From positions 1 to 62,062 of the IMG/VR virus record IMGVR_UViG_3300010354_000091: a stretch of DNA of 62,062 bases. One strand, 5' to 3'. Of the stretch, positions 16,221-24,642 are shown piece by piece. Under the pieces are notes generated by a model. That model saw only the letters and a list, made by a program, of their open reading frames with translations. It was not told the DNA's origin and searched no databases. Position numbers and translations under genes: made by a program. Every line of letters starts with the position of its first letter. Position 1 is the first letter of the stretch. Source of the stretch: a virus.

Positions 16221-18056
16221 TTATTCTGGATATTGAATAATAACGATACCAGGACCACCTGTTCCAGCAGCACTTCCAGCACCTCCACCACCACCACCAG
16301 TATTAGTGGTTCCAGGAGTTCCTGCTGAGGTTCCAGGAGAACTTGGAGGAGCACCACCAGCACCACCGCCGCCGACACCTCCTGTTCCACCTGGTGCTAT
16401 TGCCGATGGAGTTCCAACAACAAAACTTCCACCTGCACCACCACCGCCAGCAAAGTAACGATAACCTGCAACAGGACCAGGAGTTCCATATGCGGATGGT
16501 GATAATACAGAATACCAACCAGCACCTCCAAATCCACCAGGATACGGTGCCACTGGTGGTGTTAATCCAGCACCTCCAACAGCACCAGCACCTCCACCAC
16601 CACCAGAATTTCTAACAACAGGACTCGCTAAAGTTGCATTACTTGAATTACCTTGAATACCTGGTGATGGAGAAGCAGCAACTCCGGGTCTAGCTTGTGG
16701 ATTAGTGGAAGCATTTCCACCAGAAGATCCACCAGCAGTTCCAGCACCAGGCATTTGTGCTCCACCACCACCACCATAAGCAATAATTTGAGTTGCTCCT
16801 GGAGATCCTATTGTAGTATTAGATCCAGAAGTAGATGCATTTCCTCCCGTTCCAATACCAATAGGATAAGTTCCAGCACCAACTGGATATTGTTCTCCAA
16901 CTCTTACCGAATATCCTGGATTCCAAGGATATGCCTCTGGAATACTAGTCGGAGTAGTCGTAGATGTTTCTATAGAGGTTACAAAACCTCCTGCTCCTCC
17001 TCCACCACCGCCACCAGCAAGAGCTGGGTTAATATCTCCACCTCCACCACCGCCACCAACAGCAAGGTAATCAATGAATTGAAGTGATGGATCGGTAACT
17101 GTAAAAGTTCCTGGAGATGTAAAGATATGTCTCCATACCCCAGGATGTTCTGGGTGTGTATTTGGCTCTATTGTTCCACCAGTTGCTCTTGAATATGCTG
17201 CTGTTTTTTTGTATCTTACGCACACTATTCCAGAAAAACCACCACCATATCCACTATTTACTGTACCTATACCTGCAGAATGGGGAGCTCCTTTACAAAA
17301 ACCGTTGGGTCCCAATGCTGAAATCCAATTCGCACTATTTTCTTGTGGAATAGCTTTACCTACTATAGATGCAGGAAATTCTGGAATAATTTTTCCGGGT
17401 CCTGGTAAGTTGGGAAATCCTCCAGGTCCACCAGCGCCGCCGCCACCACCAACAGTAAAAGTAGAACCAGATGAACCACCAGGATATCCTTGTCTTGGTA
17501 TGGTTGCCGGTGTATTTCCTGCCCCTCCACTAGCAGATATACCTGGAGGTCCCGTAAATCCACCTCCTCCAGATCCACCCGCACCACCTGCTGCAGGTCC
17601 AGGAGAAGTAGGTGGTGCTCCTCTTCCTCCACCTGCGGCAGTTATACCAAAAGCACTTGATGGACTACCATTAGTAGCAACCCCGCCACCACCACCAATA
17701 GAAACTGGGTAAGAACCAGGAGCGTTTGATACTCCCATATTACCAACTAGTAATCCTCCCGCACCTCCACCTGCGAGGGGTCCACTACCACCACCACCAC
17801 CAACAATCAAATAATCAACACTATCAATTGCTGCTGGTGGACGATTGACTGTAAAAGTTCCATTACCAGTAAAGATATGATAAATGTATCCATCACCACC
17901 ATCAATAATGGTTCCACCAGTTGCATAATTTCCTATGCCAGGAGCATTTTCAAAAGTATAAAAGTCATGGTTTTTGCCACTTACATTATATCTTGTTGAT
18001 GGAGAACCTGGAGACCAATTTTTTGCACCAAGTGAATTTGCACTTTTTCCTGCCAT
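16221..18056 (-). CDS. Glycine-rich adhesin-like virion protein
   Basis: 611 residues, about a third glycine. It contains two copies of a beta-strand segment (YIYHIFTGNGTFTVN near 53-67; VWRHIFTSPGTFTVT near 310-325), each followed by a (V/I)DYL(I/A)VGGGGG strand and then about 200 residues of GGGG-A/S-P islands. The two-fold layout suggests an internal duplication. Glycine-rich motifs of this kind form the polyglycine-helix tips of T-even fibre adhesins (gp38 type), so a host-recognition role is plausible. The long Pro-rich plus-strand reading frame opposite is only a shadow of this composition. Confidence 0.75.
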   Translation of the reverse strand: MAGKSANSLGAKNWSPGSPSTRYNVSGKNHDFYTFENAPGIGNYATGGTIIDGGDGYIYHIFTGNGTFTVNRPPAAIDSVDYLIVGGGGGSGPLAGGGAGGLLVGNMGVSNAPGSYPVSIGGGGGVATNGSPSSAFGITAAGGGRGAPPTSPGPAAGGAGGSGGGGFTGPPGISASGGAGNTPATIPRQGYPGGSSGSTFTVGGGGGAGGPGGFPNLPGPGKIIPEFPASIVGKAIPQENSANWISALGPNGFCKGAPHSAGIGTVNSGYGGGFSGIVCVRYKKTAAYSRATGGTIEPNTHPEHPGVWRHIFTSPGTFTVTDPSLQFIDYLAVGGGGGGGDINPALAGGGGGGGAGGFVTSIETSTTTPTSIPEAYPWNPGYSVRVGEQYPVGAGTYPIGIGTGGNASTSGSNTTIGSPGATQIIAYGGGGGAQMPGAGTAGGSSGGNASTNPQARPGVAASPSPGIQGNSSNATLASPVVRNSGGGGGAGAVGGAGLTPPVAPYPGGFGGAGWYSVLSPSAYGTPGPVAGYRYFAGGGGAGGSFVVGTPSAIAPGGTGGVGGGGAGGAPPSSPGTSAGTPGTTNTGGGGGGAGSAAGTGGPGIVIIQYPE

Positions 18057-18059
18057 ATA

Positions 18060-18419
18060 TTATGCCTCTTTGTCTCCAAGTATTAAAACATTAACTGCAT
18101 CTGTTGTACTGGAGTTATAAACCTGAATGGTATCGTTAGTATTCGCCAATGTAATTGGATATGCAAGTTCAAAGAAATAAGTATCTACTGGTTGAATTGA
18201 AAGTTGTGCAAGTTGATTGATAGAACTTGCAGTTCCAGTAGATCCACCAGAATTCGGGACAATATGAATTCTTACGGTGCTTGAGTTAATTGTATCAATG
18301 TTATGAACGATTACTGAACGAATATAAGCAGTTTTTGCAGAACCAACAGTATAAACAGTTCCTGTAGATCCAAGTGCAACTCTTGTGACCGTTCCTAATC
18401 CTACCTTTGCTAAAGCCAT
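18060..18419 (-). CDS. Small beta-rich virion accessory protein
   Basis: 119 residues, Ser/Thr/Val/Ile-rich, with alternating beta-strand periodicity and no charged catalytic motif. Its YIRSVIVHNID segment and C-terminal VNVLILGDKEA suggest a compact beta-sandwich. It lies 3 bases after the stop-to-start junction with the glycine-rich gene, and a CATAAATA late box lies 22 bp upstream, so it probably heads a late transcript with the glycine-rich and 130-aa genes. Function unknown; fibre or baseplate accessory by context. Confidence 0.7.
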   Translation of the reverse strand: MALAKVGLGTVTRVALGSTGTVYTVGSAKTAYIRSVIVHNIDTINSSTVRIHIVPNSGGSTGTASSINQLAQLSIQPVDTYFFELAYPITLANTNDTIQVYNSSTTDAVNVLILGDKEA

Positions 18420-18440
18420 TATATCTTTATATTTTTTGAG

Positions 18441-18448
18441 TATTTATG
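18441..18448 (-). promoter_or_regulatory. Late promoter box CATAAATA
   Basis: A minus-strand NATAAATA box 22 bp before the 119-aa gene, overlapping the end of the upstream gene. Confidence 0.5.
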
Positions 18449-19199
18449 CAAATAACATTACTTCTAAAATATCCAATGCTGCAGTGGAACCTCCGCCACC
18501 TCCCCCTGAAGCATTAATTGTAACTTGCCCAGTACCACCAACAGGACTAATTGTAATGTTAGTCCCAGCAACAATAGAAGTTACTATGCCCGTTAAGTTT
18601 GTTCCGGAACCACTAAATGAAGCAGCAGTAACAACCCCAGTAAAGTTTCCATCACCAGAAACTGTTAGTTTTGATGTTGGGTTTATGGTTCCGATTCCTA
18701 CATTAGATAATCTGTAAATATTTGAATTGGAACCTTCATTCCAAAAACTATTGCTTGAATTTCCAAAAGTAATAATAGAAACAATATCACCAGAACTTGC
18801 AGCTTCATTTAAAACTACGGAGGTTTGATTGGTTGCAGTATACTCATCTCCAGATAGTAAAATACCATTTACAAATACATCTATATAACCAACAGTATAG
18901 CTAACATTAAAAGTGGTTTGTCCATTTGTTGCGACGAATTCAGTTAATGTCCTAGAAAATGCTCCAGCAGTTGCACTAATTGTAACTTGACCGGTTGCAT
19001 TAGAAATACTTATATTAGATCCAGCAACAATAGAAGTTACTATGCCCGTTAAGTTTGTTCCGGAACCACTAAATGAAGATGCTGTTACAATTCCGGTAAA
19101 AGTTGCATTACCAGTAGCAACAAGTACATTATTATTTTCAGTATAAGAAGATACTCCTATGTTTAAATTTTTTAATCTACCACTTATAAGTTTAGCCAT
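18444..19199 (-). CDS. Fibre-like protein with duplicated module
   Basis: 251 residues. Two copies of one unit are obvious: residues about 28-75 and 178-225 share the SFSGSGTNLTGIVTSIVAG core followed by a short I-T/S-I beta segment and GQVTI. Between them lies a different beta domain (residues about 80-165, with TFNVSYTVGYIDVFVNGILL). The DNA of the two cores is identical over 58 bp. Such FTGVVTA-SFSGSGTNLTG units are common in cyanophage fibre proteins. It is probably a trimeric fibre segment; function is inferred from composition. Confidence 0.72.
   Translation of the reverse strand: MAKLISGRLKNLNIGVSSYTENNNVLVATGNATFTGIVTASSFSGSGTNLTGIVTSIVAGSNISISNATGQVTISATAGAFSRTLTEFVATNGQTTFNVSYTVGYIDVFVNGILLSGDEYTATNQTSVVLNEAASSGDIVSIITFGNSSNSFWNEGSNSNIYRLSNVGIGTINPTSKLTVSGDGNFTGVVTAASFSGSGTNLTGIVTSIVAGTNITISPVGGTGQVTINASGGGGGGSTAALDILEVMLFA
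18565..18622 (-). repeat. 58-bp direct repeat, copy A
   Basis: Identical base for base to 19021-19078, within the same gene and frame; encodes the SFSGSGTNLTG core. Flanking sequence diverges. Confidence 0.85.
19021..19078 (-). repeat. 58-bp direct repeat, copy B
   Basis: The second copy of the 58-bp identical segment, 456 bp from copy A, in the N-terminal module of the 251-residue fibre-like protein. Confidence 0.85.
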
Positions 19200-19200
19200 A

Positions 19201-19542
19201 TTACTTTAACGTCTCCAAAATACTTCCAATAAATTTTAAATTGGTCGCATTATTAGCGGATAGAACTAAAACATCATTTGACTCCATTATTAATCTTCCG
19301 TCCAAAACACTTACAGAATCATTTGCTGGAACTACATAGTCTTTAACTATTTCTGTCGTTACAGCAGTTCCAGCAACAGATCTTTGGTGAGAAACTGTCA
19401 CCGTATATGATTGTGATCCTATGTTTGCAACTTGAGCCAAAAGAACAACCCCAGCATATCCAACAGGAGCAGTGTAAATTCCAACTGGACTCGTTGAAGC
19501 TACTGAAGTAATTGTTTTATATACATTAAGTGCTAGTGCCAT
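19201..19542 (-). CDS. Small beta-sandwich-like virion accessory protein
   Basis: 113 residues, starting MALALNVYKTITS. Alternating hydrophobic residues and an IYTAPVGYAGVVLLAQVAN segment suggest an Ig-like or jelly-roll fold, similar in size and feel to the 119-aa protein nearby. A clear AGGAGG precedes the ATG by 9 bases. It lies between two fibre-like genes with gaps of 1 and 5 bases, so it is co-transcribed with them. No function can be read from the sequence. Confidence 0.7.
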   Translation of the reverse strand: MALALNVYKTITSVASTSPVGIYTAPVGYAGVVLLAQVANIGSQSYTVTVSHQRSVAGTAVTTEIVKDYVVPANDSVSVLDGRLIMESNDVLVLSANNATNLKFIGSILETLK

Positions 19543-19547
19543 TTATA

Positions 19548-21125
19548 TTAACCTCCTAATGCGAGAATGAATGGTGTGACATTTGCAAATAAACTCTTGG
19601 AATAGAAATTTCCAGAGATTGTTCCTGTTTGTTGATTAATCACAACACCGTCACCAATTCTAAAGTTTCCTGATTGATCGGTGCTTGTATAAACAATCAA
19701 TCCACCATTACGAGCATCAGTTTCATTTTCTTGAATCGGAACTCCACCAGTTTGTGGTAGAGCAGTGGCAATATTTGTTCCAGATCCGATGTATTCAAAA
19801 GAATGTCCTGAAGCAAGAATTCTGCTTTGTCTAAAGATAGGAACTGTTGTCCCTACTCCAACAGCATATGGAAGTTGCTCATTAATTGTTATTGTTGAAA
19901 TTCCAGATGAAGGTGCAGTTGCACTTTCAATGGAATAATATTTTGGTTTTATTGTAACTGCTGCAGTTGCCGTGTTGATACCAACATCTGGAGCAGCAAT
20001 TGTTATAGTTGGTGCCGAAGTATATCCTCTTCCATTAGAAACAATGGTTAGTTCTGTAACAGAACCATTTTCTACCGTTGCAACCACTTGGGCTGGTATA
20101 CCCCAAGAAGTTGGTGGACCACTGACTGTAACTGTTGGTTGGTTTGTATATCCAGTTCCACCTGCACTTACGGTCACAGAATCTATTTCATAATAAAGTT
20201 GATCAAAATAAACTACCTGACCGTCATATGGTCTATTTGTCCCAACACCAGAAATTGTAAAAATTGTTGATCCAGCTTCAGCTGCTGAAGTAATAATTCC
20301 AGTATACTTGACTTGACTTACACCATCAGAAACTAATCCATAATCACCAAAAGAAGAATTGCTGTTGGTTAAATCACATGCTCCTCCAGAACCACAATAA
20401 ACTGCTGTATCGCAACAAATAGTAAATAAAGAAACTAACTGTGCGTATCCTTCATTTGTAATTGAAACTCCAATTCCATTTGGATTGTATTGTGTATAAG
20501 AATCTAAAACCATACTTTTTGTATCACCAGAAGCATGGTTTCCATCTACCTTCATTCCTATACTATCTGGAATAAAATTGGTACAATTTTGGATGTATGG
20601 TGATTGATTAATTACTCCTGCTCCAGATGGATTGAATGCAAATATTGCCCCTCCAGTATTAGCCACTCCAGTAAATGACATTTCTGCTACATAGTTTCCA
20701 TTGCTGACATAAAAAAGATCACCAGGATTTTGGCACTGAACAGAAACTTCTCTTAGACTATTGCCAATAATTGATACTTGTTCTGGTATTGATAATGGAT
20801 TATTTTCTACATAAGTCCCAGCACTAACTTTAATAACAGTTCCTGCTGTTGCTGTTGTGAGTGCTGCTCCGATTGTTCTTTTTGCGTCTCCAAGTTTTTT
20901 TCCTGTATTTGTATCGCTTCCGTCTGGTGTGACATAAAGAACATTAGTAACTGTTGCTCCAGCACCGAGTCTTACAATATCAGTGCCAATACCTGTTCTA
21001 TCTCTACGAGCAAATAACTCTGCATCATATGTATTGAGTCCAAGTTCCCCCAACAATAAGTCATTTAATGTTGGTACTTTTCCAGGAACCGCCGACCGTT
21101 TAATTCTAATATTTGGATCTGCCAT
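19548..21125 (-). CDS. Pectin-lyase-like beta-helix virion protein
   Basis: 525 residues. The N-terminus (IRIKRSAVPGKVPTLNDLLLGELGLNTY) is the short intertwined domain found at the start of many cyanophage fibre proteins. Residues about 63-270 look like a right-handed beta helix: GSDTNTGKKLGDAKRTIGAAL, then VSAGTYVENNPLSIPEQVSI and repeated strands with Asn/Gly turns. Residues 310-400 carry two GGTGYTNQPTVTV-type repeats. The C-terminus is neutral. It is likely a tail or fibre component that may bind or cleave polysaccharide; no catalytic residues were assigned. Confidence 0.75.
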   Translation of the reverse strand: MADPNIRIKRSAVPGKVPTLNDLLLGELGLNTYDAELFARRDRTGIGTDIVRLGAGATVTNVLYVTPDGSDTNTGKKLGDAKRTIGAALTTATAGTVIKVSAGTYVENNPLSIPEQVSIIGNSLREVSVQCQNPGDLFYVSNGNYVAEMSFTGVANTGGAIFAFNPSGAGVINQSPYIQNCTNFIPDSIGMKVDGNHASGDTKSMVLDSYTQYNPNGIGVSITNEGYAQLVSLFTICCDTAVYCGSGGACDLTNSNSSFGDYGLVSDGVSQVKYTGIITSAAEAGSTIFTISGVGTNRPYDGQVVYFDQLYYEIDSVTVSAGGTGYTNQPTVTVSGPPTSWGIPAQVVATVENGSVTELTIVSNGRGYTSAPTITIAAPDVGINTATAAVTIKPKYYSIESATAPSSGISTITINEQLPYAVGVGTTVPIFRQSRILASGHSFEYIGSGTNIATALPQTGGVPIQENETDARNGGLIVYTSTDQSGNFRIGDGVVINQQTGTISGNFYSKSLFANVTPFILALGG

Positions 21126-21158
21126 TCAATCCTCTCATTTTTGGTATATACCATAAGA

Positions 21159-21176
21159 ACCGAATATATATTCGGT
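21159..21176. repeat. Perfect 18-bp palindrome in a promoter region
   Basis: ACCGAATATATATTCGGT is a perfect palindrome between a CATAAATA box (21185-21192) and the ATG of the beta-helix gene. It could form an 18-base cruciform/hairpin in the leader or bind a symmetrical protein. On the plus strand it is followed by GTTTTT. Confidence 0.6.
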
Positions 21177-21184
21177 GTTTTTAT

Positions 21185-21192
21185 TATTTATG
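21185..21192 (-). promoter_or_regulatory. Late promoter box CATAAATA
   Basis: A minus-strand NATAAATA box about 60 bp before the beta-helix gene, overlapping the end of the 62-aa coiled-coil gene. A transcript from here would carry the 18-bp palindrome in its leader. Confidence 0.45.
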
Positions 21193-21376
21193 AAAAGTTT
21201 TCTTCAGTCTTTAAATTTTTCTTTGATCTTTTTAACTTTTCAATTTCTTGGTTTAAAATTTCAACAACACTGTTTAATTTTTCAACTTGAGTCTCCAAAA
21301 CAATATTTTGATTATATAACTCAAATGCTTTTTGTTGATATTTTGAAAGAATAGATTTTAAATCGTCTTCATTCAT
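21188..21376 (-). CDS. 62-residue coiled-coil protein
   Basis: Beginning MNEDDLKSILSKYQQKAFEL, it is a nearly continuous heptad pattern (residues 3-52) with a basic end (KLKRSKKNLK). It is bounded upstream by a strong hairpin terminator and downstream by a late promoter box, so it may be a stand-alone unit. A bundle-forming or chaperone/whisker-like role in tail assembly is possible but not shown. Confidence 0.65.
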   Translation of the reverse strand: MNEDDLKSILSKYQQKAFELYNQNIVLETQVEKLNSVVEILNQEIEKLKRSKKNLKTEENFS

Positions 21377-21402
21377 AAAAAAGGGGGAGATAAACTCCCC
21401 CT
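21376..21402 (-). terminator. Rho-independent terminator after the 873-aa fibre gene
   Basis: Read on the minus strand: stem GGGGGAG / CTCCCCC (7 bp, loop TTTAT) followed directly by six T. It lies between the 873-residue gene and the coiled-coil gene. Confidence 0.85.
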
Positions 21403-21425
21403 ATTTAGATATTAATTTTTTAACC

Positions 21426-24047
21426 TCAAAAAGTTCCACCATCAATGGTTATATTTTCTAATTTTCTTGTAGATCCACTGCAAGAAATAACTTGCGATTG
21501 TCCAGCACAGTCATTTACCCATAGACTTCCAATTTCAATTGGTGCATAATTTGAAACGGTAATTTGTGGACTGTCATTATCAGTTCCACCACCATCAGTT
21601 ACTTGAGAACCAAACTTAAATCTACCATCAGCATGTTCCCAAATGACACCAGACTTTTTCGCACCTGATGAATTGTAATTGAAGAGAACTCCCAAATCCC
21701 AAGTGGTTGCAGATGAAGGAGCAGCACCATCAACTTGTCCAAGTTCAATTGTTCTGTCCTCTACAGTTATAGAGGAAGTATTGACTTGAGTTGTTGAACC
21801 ATTAACATAAAGATTTCCACTAACAGTAAGATTCTGTGCTGCTGTAATATTTCCAGAAGCATCAATTGTAGCTGCATTTGTGCTATTAGAATGCTGAATA
21901 GTAGCAGTTCTAATTGTTGGTACACTCAGTGCAGTTCCAACAATGACTGTATTTGGAAGTCCAACGGTGATTGTTTGACCAGACGCAGAAGTCTCAATTT
22001 CACCAGCAGTACCAGCAACCGTCAGTGTTTGTGAAGTTGAAACAGTACCAGTTCCAGTATCACCAGCAACTCCTATATCAGCAGCATCAATATAAGCCTT
22101 AACTGCTGCTTGAGTTGGTAAGTAATTATTGCTATTTTCGGCAAGGGATGTACTTGATGAAATAGCGGTAATTGCAATTCCAGGTGTTCCGTTAAGTTTT
22201 AGAGTGCCGGTAGTTGTAATTCCAGTAACTCTAACATCTCTTGCAAAGGTCGCATCAAGGTCGTCAAGAGTAATCAGTGTAGTAGCATTATTTGAACTTC
22301 TAATTTGATTTACAACTGCCTTTGCTTGGAACGATACATCACCATTGCTGTAAAGATATAATGCATTAGAACCTCCACCTGCTCTGATAAAAGCATTAAC
22401 TTGGTTTATATCACCAACACTTAAAATACTACTGACGCCAACATTACCATTAGCAGGATTAACCGATAGTCCAATACCAACTCTAAGTGTTTCTCCAGTT
22501 TGACCAGCAATTGTATCAACAAATGGAACGAAGTAATTTTGATTTGTTGATGTTGCTGTAGTATCAACTGTTGTTGCTCTTGTTGCAGTTGATGCAGTTC
22601 CGGTTAGAGTTCCGTTAATTGTTACATTACCAGTAAAAGATGCATTTTGTGTGGTGAATGTATTGGTTCCTGGGTTATAGTAAATACCATCATCAGTGTA
22701 GACTGTTTCGTTAGTTGCGGAACCGTTATTTGCGTCAACAAAGGTTAAATGATAAGTTGCATTAGCATCTGATGCTGTTACTGTCTTAACTTGATCTGAT
22801 GATGATGCATTGCCAATTAAAGATCCGACAAAACTTGTAGCAGTGATGCTATTATCGGTTGCTGTGATACCAGTTCCAACAGCAAAACGAACACCGTTTG
22901 CCATTGTTGTGGTTCCAATGGCCACACCATAGTTAAACGCAAATGCATCTGTGCTAAATCCAAGAGTTCCACTCTTGAACCACATCATTTGTTTGTATGT
23001 ATTTGGAAGTGTATTAATTCCAGATACATTAAAGTTTATTAATGGTGATCCAACTGTAGATGCAATTGCAACACCAGCGTGATTAGCTGTATCATCATTT
23101 GAAATATCTGTATTTGTAACACTTGTAGTATAACCAAGAACAATATCTTTGTTCTTGATGAACACTTCTTCACCTGTTAAAAGTAAAGTTGTACCACCAA
23201 TCGTAACATTGCCGGTAACATTTAGGTTATTTTGAATATTAACTGCATCATCAATAATTGTATTTCCACCCGCAGAATTGAGGGTTAAGTTTCCAGAAAC
23301 AGTATCAATAACATTTGATCCATTAATACCAATTTGAACTCCATCAATTACTGCACCAGTTGAAGCAGTTACAATTCCAGAAAACTGAGCATTTCTCCAT
23401 CCTTTTCCACTAATGCCCAAATCATAAGTATTATCAGCATTTGGCACTAGATTGGAAACAAATTCACCAGCAACATTAATATCATCTGTATTGCCATCAC
23501 CTAAATTAATTGTTCCACCTTTAAATGTAACTACACCAACAAATTCAGAAAATCCTTGAACATTAAGATTACCACCAACAGTTACATTTTTATTAACACC
23601 AAGTCCACCATCAATTTGAACTGCACCAGTATTTGCATCACCAAAAGTATTATCAGTAGTATCTATAAAAGTTACAATACCAGCAAAACTACTTTGACTT
23701 ACTGCTGCCCAAGATAAAGTTCCGTCTGCCCCTGTTTTTAAATAGTAATCAGCAGTAGGAGTTGCTGGAAATGTATATGTTGTAATTCCAGAAAGATTAT
23801 CTGGTGCTTTTAATGTAATATAATCAGAACCAGTACTAGTTCCCTCAACTAAGTTTACACCACTACCTTTCGTTGATGTTTCTTTTGACCAATATCTATG
23901 AGAACCAAAAAATTTATTTGTTGAAGTTTCTGAAGTTAAACCAATATAAAAGTCATAACTATCAGTTGTAAATCCGGGTTCACCAGCCTGAAGACCAGGT
24001 AAATTTGCAAGAAGGCCCCTCTTGAACTGAATTACTGGTGAAGCCAT
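21426..24047 (-). CDS. Tail-fibre-like protein with GNVTIGG beta repeats
   Basis: 873 residues. The N-terminus VIQFKRGLLANLPGLQAGEP resembles the intertwined N-terminal domain of phage receptor-binding proteins such as Bordetella phage Mtd. The body is a long array of short beta units (GGNLNVQG, NNLNVTGNVTIGG, AQNLTVSGNLYVNG), consistent with a triple beta-helix shaft. The end (LENITIDGGTF) matches the DGG(S/T)F ends of the two small genes just upstream. A terminator follows. It is probably the main host-contact fibre of this block; trimerisation and receptor are inferred. Confidence 0.8.
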   Translation of the reverse strand: MASPVIQFKRGLLANLPGLQAGEPGFTTDSYDFYIGLTSETSTNKFFGSHRYWSKETSTKGSGVNLVEGTSTGSDYITLKAPDNLSGITTYTFPATPTADYYLKTGADGTLSWAAVSQSSFAGIVTFIDTTDNTFGDANTGAVQIDGGLGVNKNVTVGGNLNVQGFSEFVGVVTFKGGTINLGDGNTDDINVAGEFVSNLVPNADNTYDLGISGKGWRNAQFSGIVTASTGAVIDGVQIGINGSNVIDTVSGNLTLNSAGGNTIIDDAVNIQNNLNVTGNVTIGGTTLLLTGEEVFIKNKDIVLGYTTSVTNTDISNDDTANHAGVAIASTVGSPLINFNVSGINTLPNTYKQMMWFKSGTLGFSTDAFAFNYGVAIGTTTMANGVRFAVGTGITATDNSITATSFVGSLIGNASSSDQVKTVTASDANATYHLTFVDANNGSATNETVYTDDGIYYNPGTNTFTTQNASFTGNVTINGTLTGTASTATRATTVDTTATSTNQNYFVPFVDTIAGQTGETLRVGIGLSVNPANGNVGVSSILSVGDINQVNAFIRAGGGSNALYLYSNGDVSFQAKAVVNQIRSSNNATTLITLDDLDATFARDVRVTGITTTGTLKLNGTPGIAITAISSSTSLAENSNNYLPTQAAVKAYIDAADIGVAGDTGTGTVSTSQTLTVAGTAGEIETSASGQTITVGLPNTVIVGTALSVPTIRTATIQHSNSTNAATIDASGNITAAQNLTVSGNLYVNGSTTQVNTSSITVEDRTIELGQVDGAAPSSATTWDLGVLFNYNSSGAKKSGVIWEHADGRFKFGSQVTDGGGTDNDSPQITVSNYAPIEIGSLWVNDCAGQSQVISCSGSTRKLENITIDGGTF

Positions 24048-24057
24048 TTTCTTATAC

Positions 24058-24080
24058 TATTAGTAATATTCTTACTAATA
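24058..24080. repeat. Inverted repeat in an intergenic gap
   Basis: TATTAGTAA and TTACTAATA (9 bp arms, 5-base loop) between the 77-aa gene and the 873-aa gene. AT-only pairing and no T-run, so a terminator is unlikely; possibly a weak leader hairpin. Confidence 0.4.
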
Positions 24081-24087
24081 TTTAGTT

Positions 24088-24321
24088 CTAAAAACTTCCA
24101 CCATCAACACTTTTAAGTAAAATATTATTTGGATCTACTTCTTCTGCCACTAGATCAACAAAAGAATTTGGGGTATTTGTCGAAAATCCTAAAAGAACAT
24201 CAATATTAATAGATTCAAATTTGTTTGTTGTTGAATTGTATCTGATTAAATTTTTGTTTTTAGAATTATCTAAAGTTCCCAAATTTACATCTTTTAAATC
24301 CCTTATTCTAGATGCCATCAA
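24088..24321 (-). CDS. 77-residue small protein, paralogue A with DGGSF end
   Basis: The product runs from RIRDLKDVNLGTLDNSK to ILLKSVDGGSF. It aligns by eye with the C-terminal two thirds of the adjacent 106-residue protein: a D-x-N-x-GTL-x-x-S-K-[x]3-L-I-x-Y-[N/D]-S core and the same SVDGGSF end. ATGA overlap (24318-24321) couples the two. Likely a duplicated fibre-associated small protein. Function unknown. A second ATG one codon in is an alternative start. Confidence 0.7.
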   Translation of the reverse strand: MMASRIRDLKDVNLGTLDNSKNKNLIRYNSTTNKFESINIDVLLGFSTNTPNSFVDLVAEEVDPNNILLKSVDGGSF

Positions 24322-24638
24322 AAAGATCCTCCATCTACTGAGTCTAATTGAACTGCTCCTAAATCAAGTTCATTTTCTAAGACATCAATAAAGTCGTTTG
24401 GAAGATCATTATCTTCTGCAGAAACTGATAACAATTGATCTGCAGAGATCAAAACAAATTCATCCGTAGCAGAATCATAAGAGACTATCAATCCATCTTT
24501 TGATGAGTTGAGTGTTCCAAAATTAGTATCACTAAGTTCTGACAAAAGATTTGCTTGACGAAGAGATTGAACTTCTTTCTTAGTTTCTTGCTTTTTTTTA
24601 ATTGTAGTTCTTGATGATGCTTTTCTGACTACAGACAT
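24318..24638 (-). CDS. 106-residue small protein, paralogue B with DGGSF end
   Basis: A basic 35-residue N-terminal extension (RKASSRTTIKKKQETKKEVQ) precedes the domain shared with the 77-residue neighbour (LSDTNFGTLNSSKDGLIVSY, ending VQLDSVDGGSF). The pair therefore looks like a tandem duplication in which one copy gained or lost the basic tail. The gene follows the 111-aa gene by 4 bases. No enzymatic motif is seen. Confidence 0.7.
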   Translation of the reverse strand: MSVVRKASSRTTIKKKQETKKEVQSLRQANLLSELSDTNFGTLNSSKDGLIVSYDSATDEFVLISADQLLSVSAEDNDLPNDFIDVLENELDLGAVQLDSVDGGSF

Positions 24639-24642
24639 TGTT

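Noticed and set aside
16303-16518. Trp/Cys-rich frame inside the glycine-rich gene
   Set aside because: Out-of-frame reading of GGT/GGA repeats; no conserved character.
17209-17712. 167-residue Pro-rich plus-strand frame
   Set aside because: Antisense of glycine codons of the glycine-rich gene; no SD and composition explained entirely by the opposite strand.
24058-24080. Terminator after the 77-aa gene
   Set aside because: AT-only stem without a T-run.
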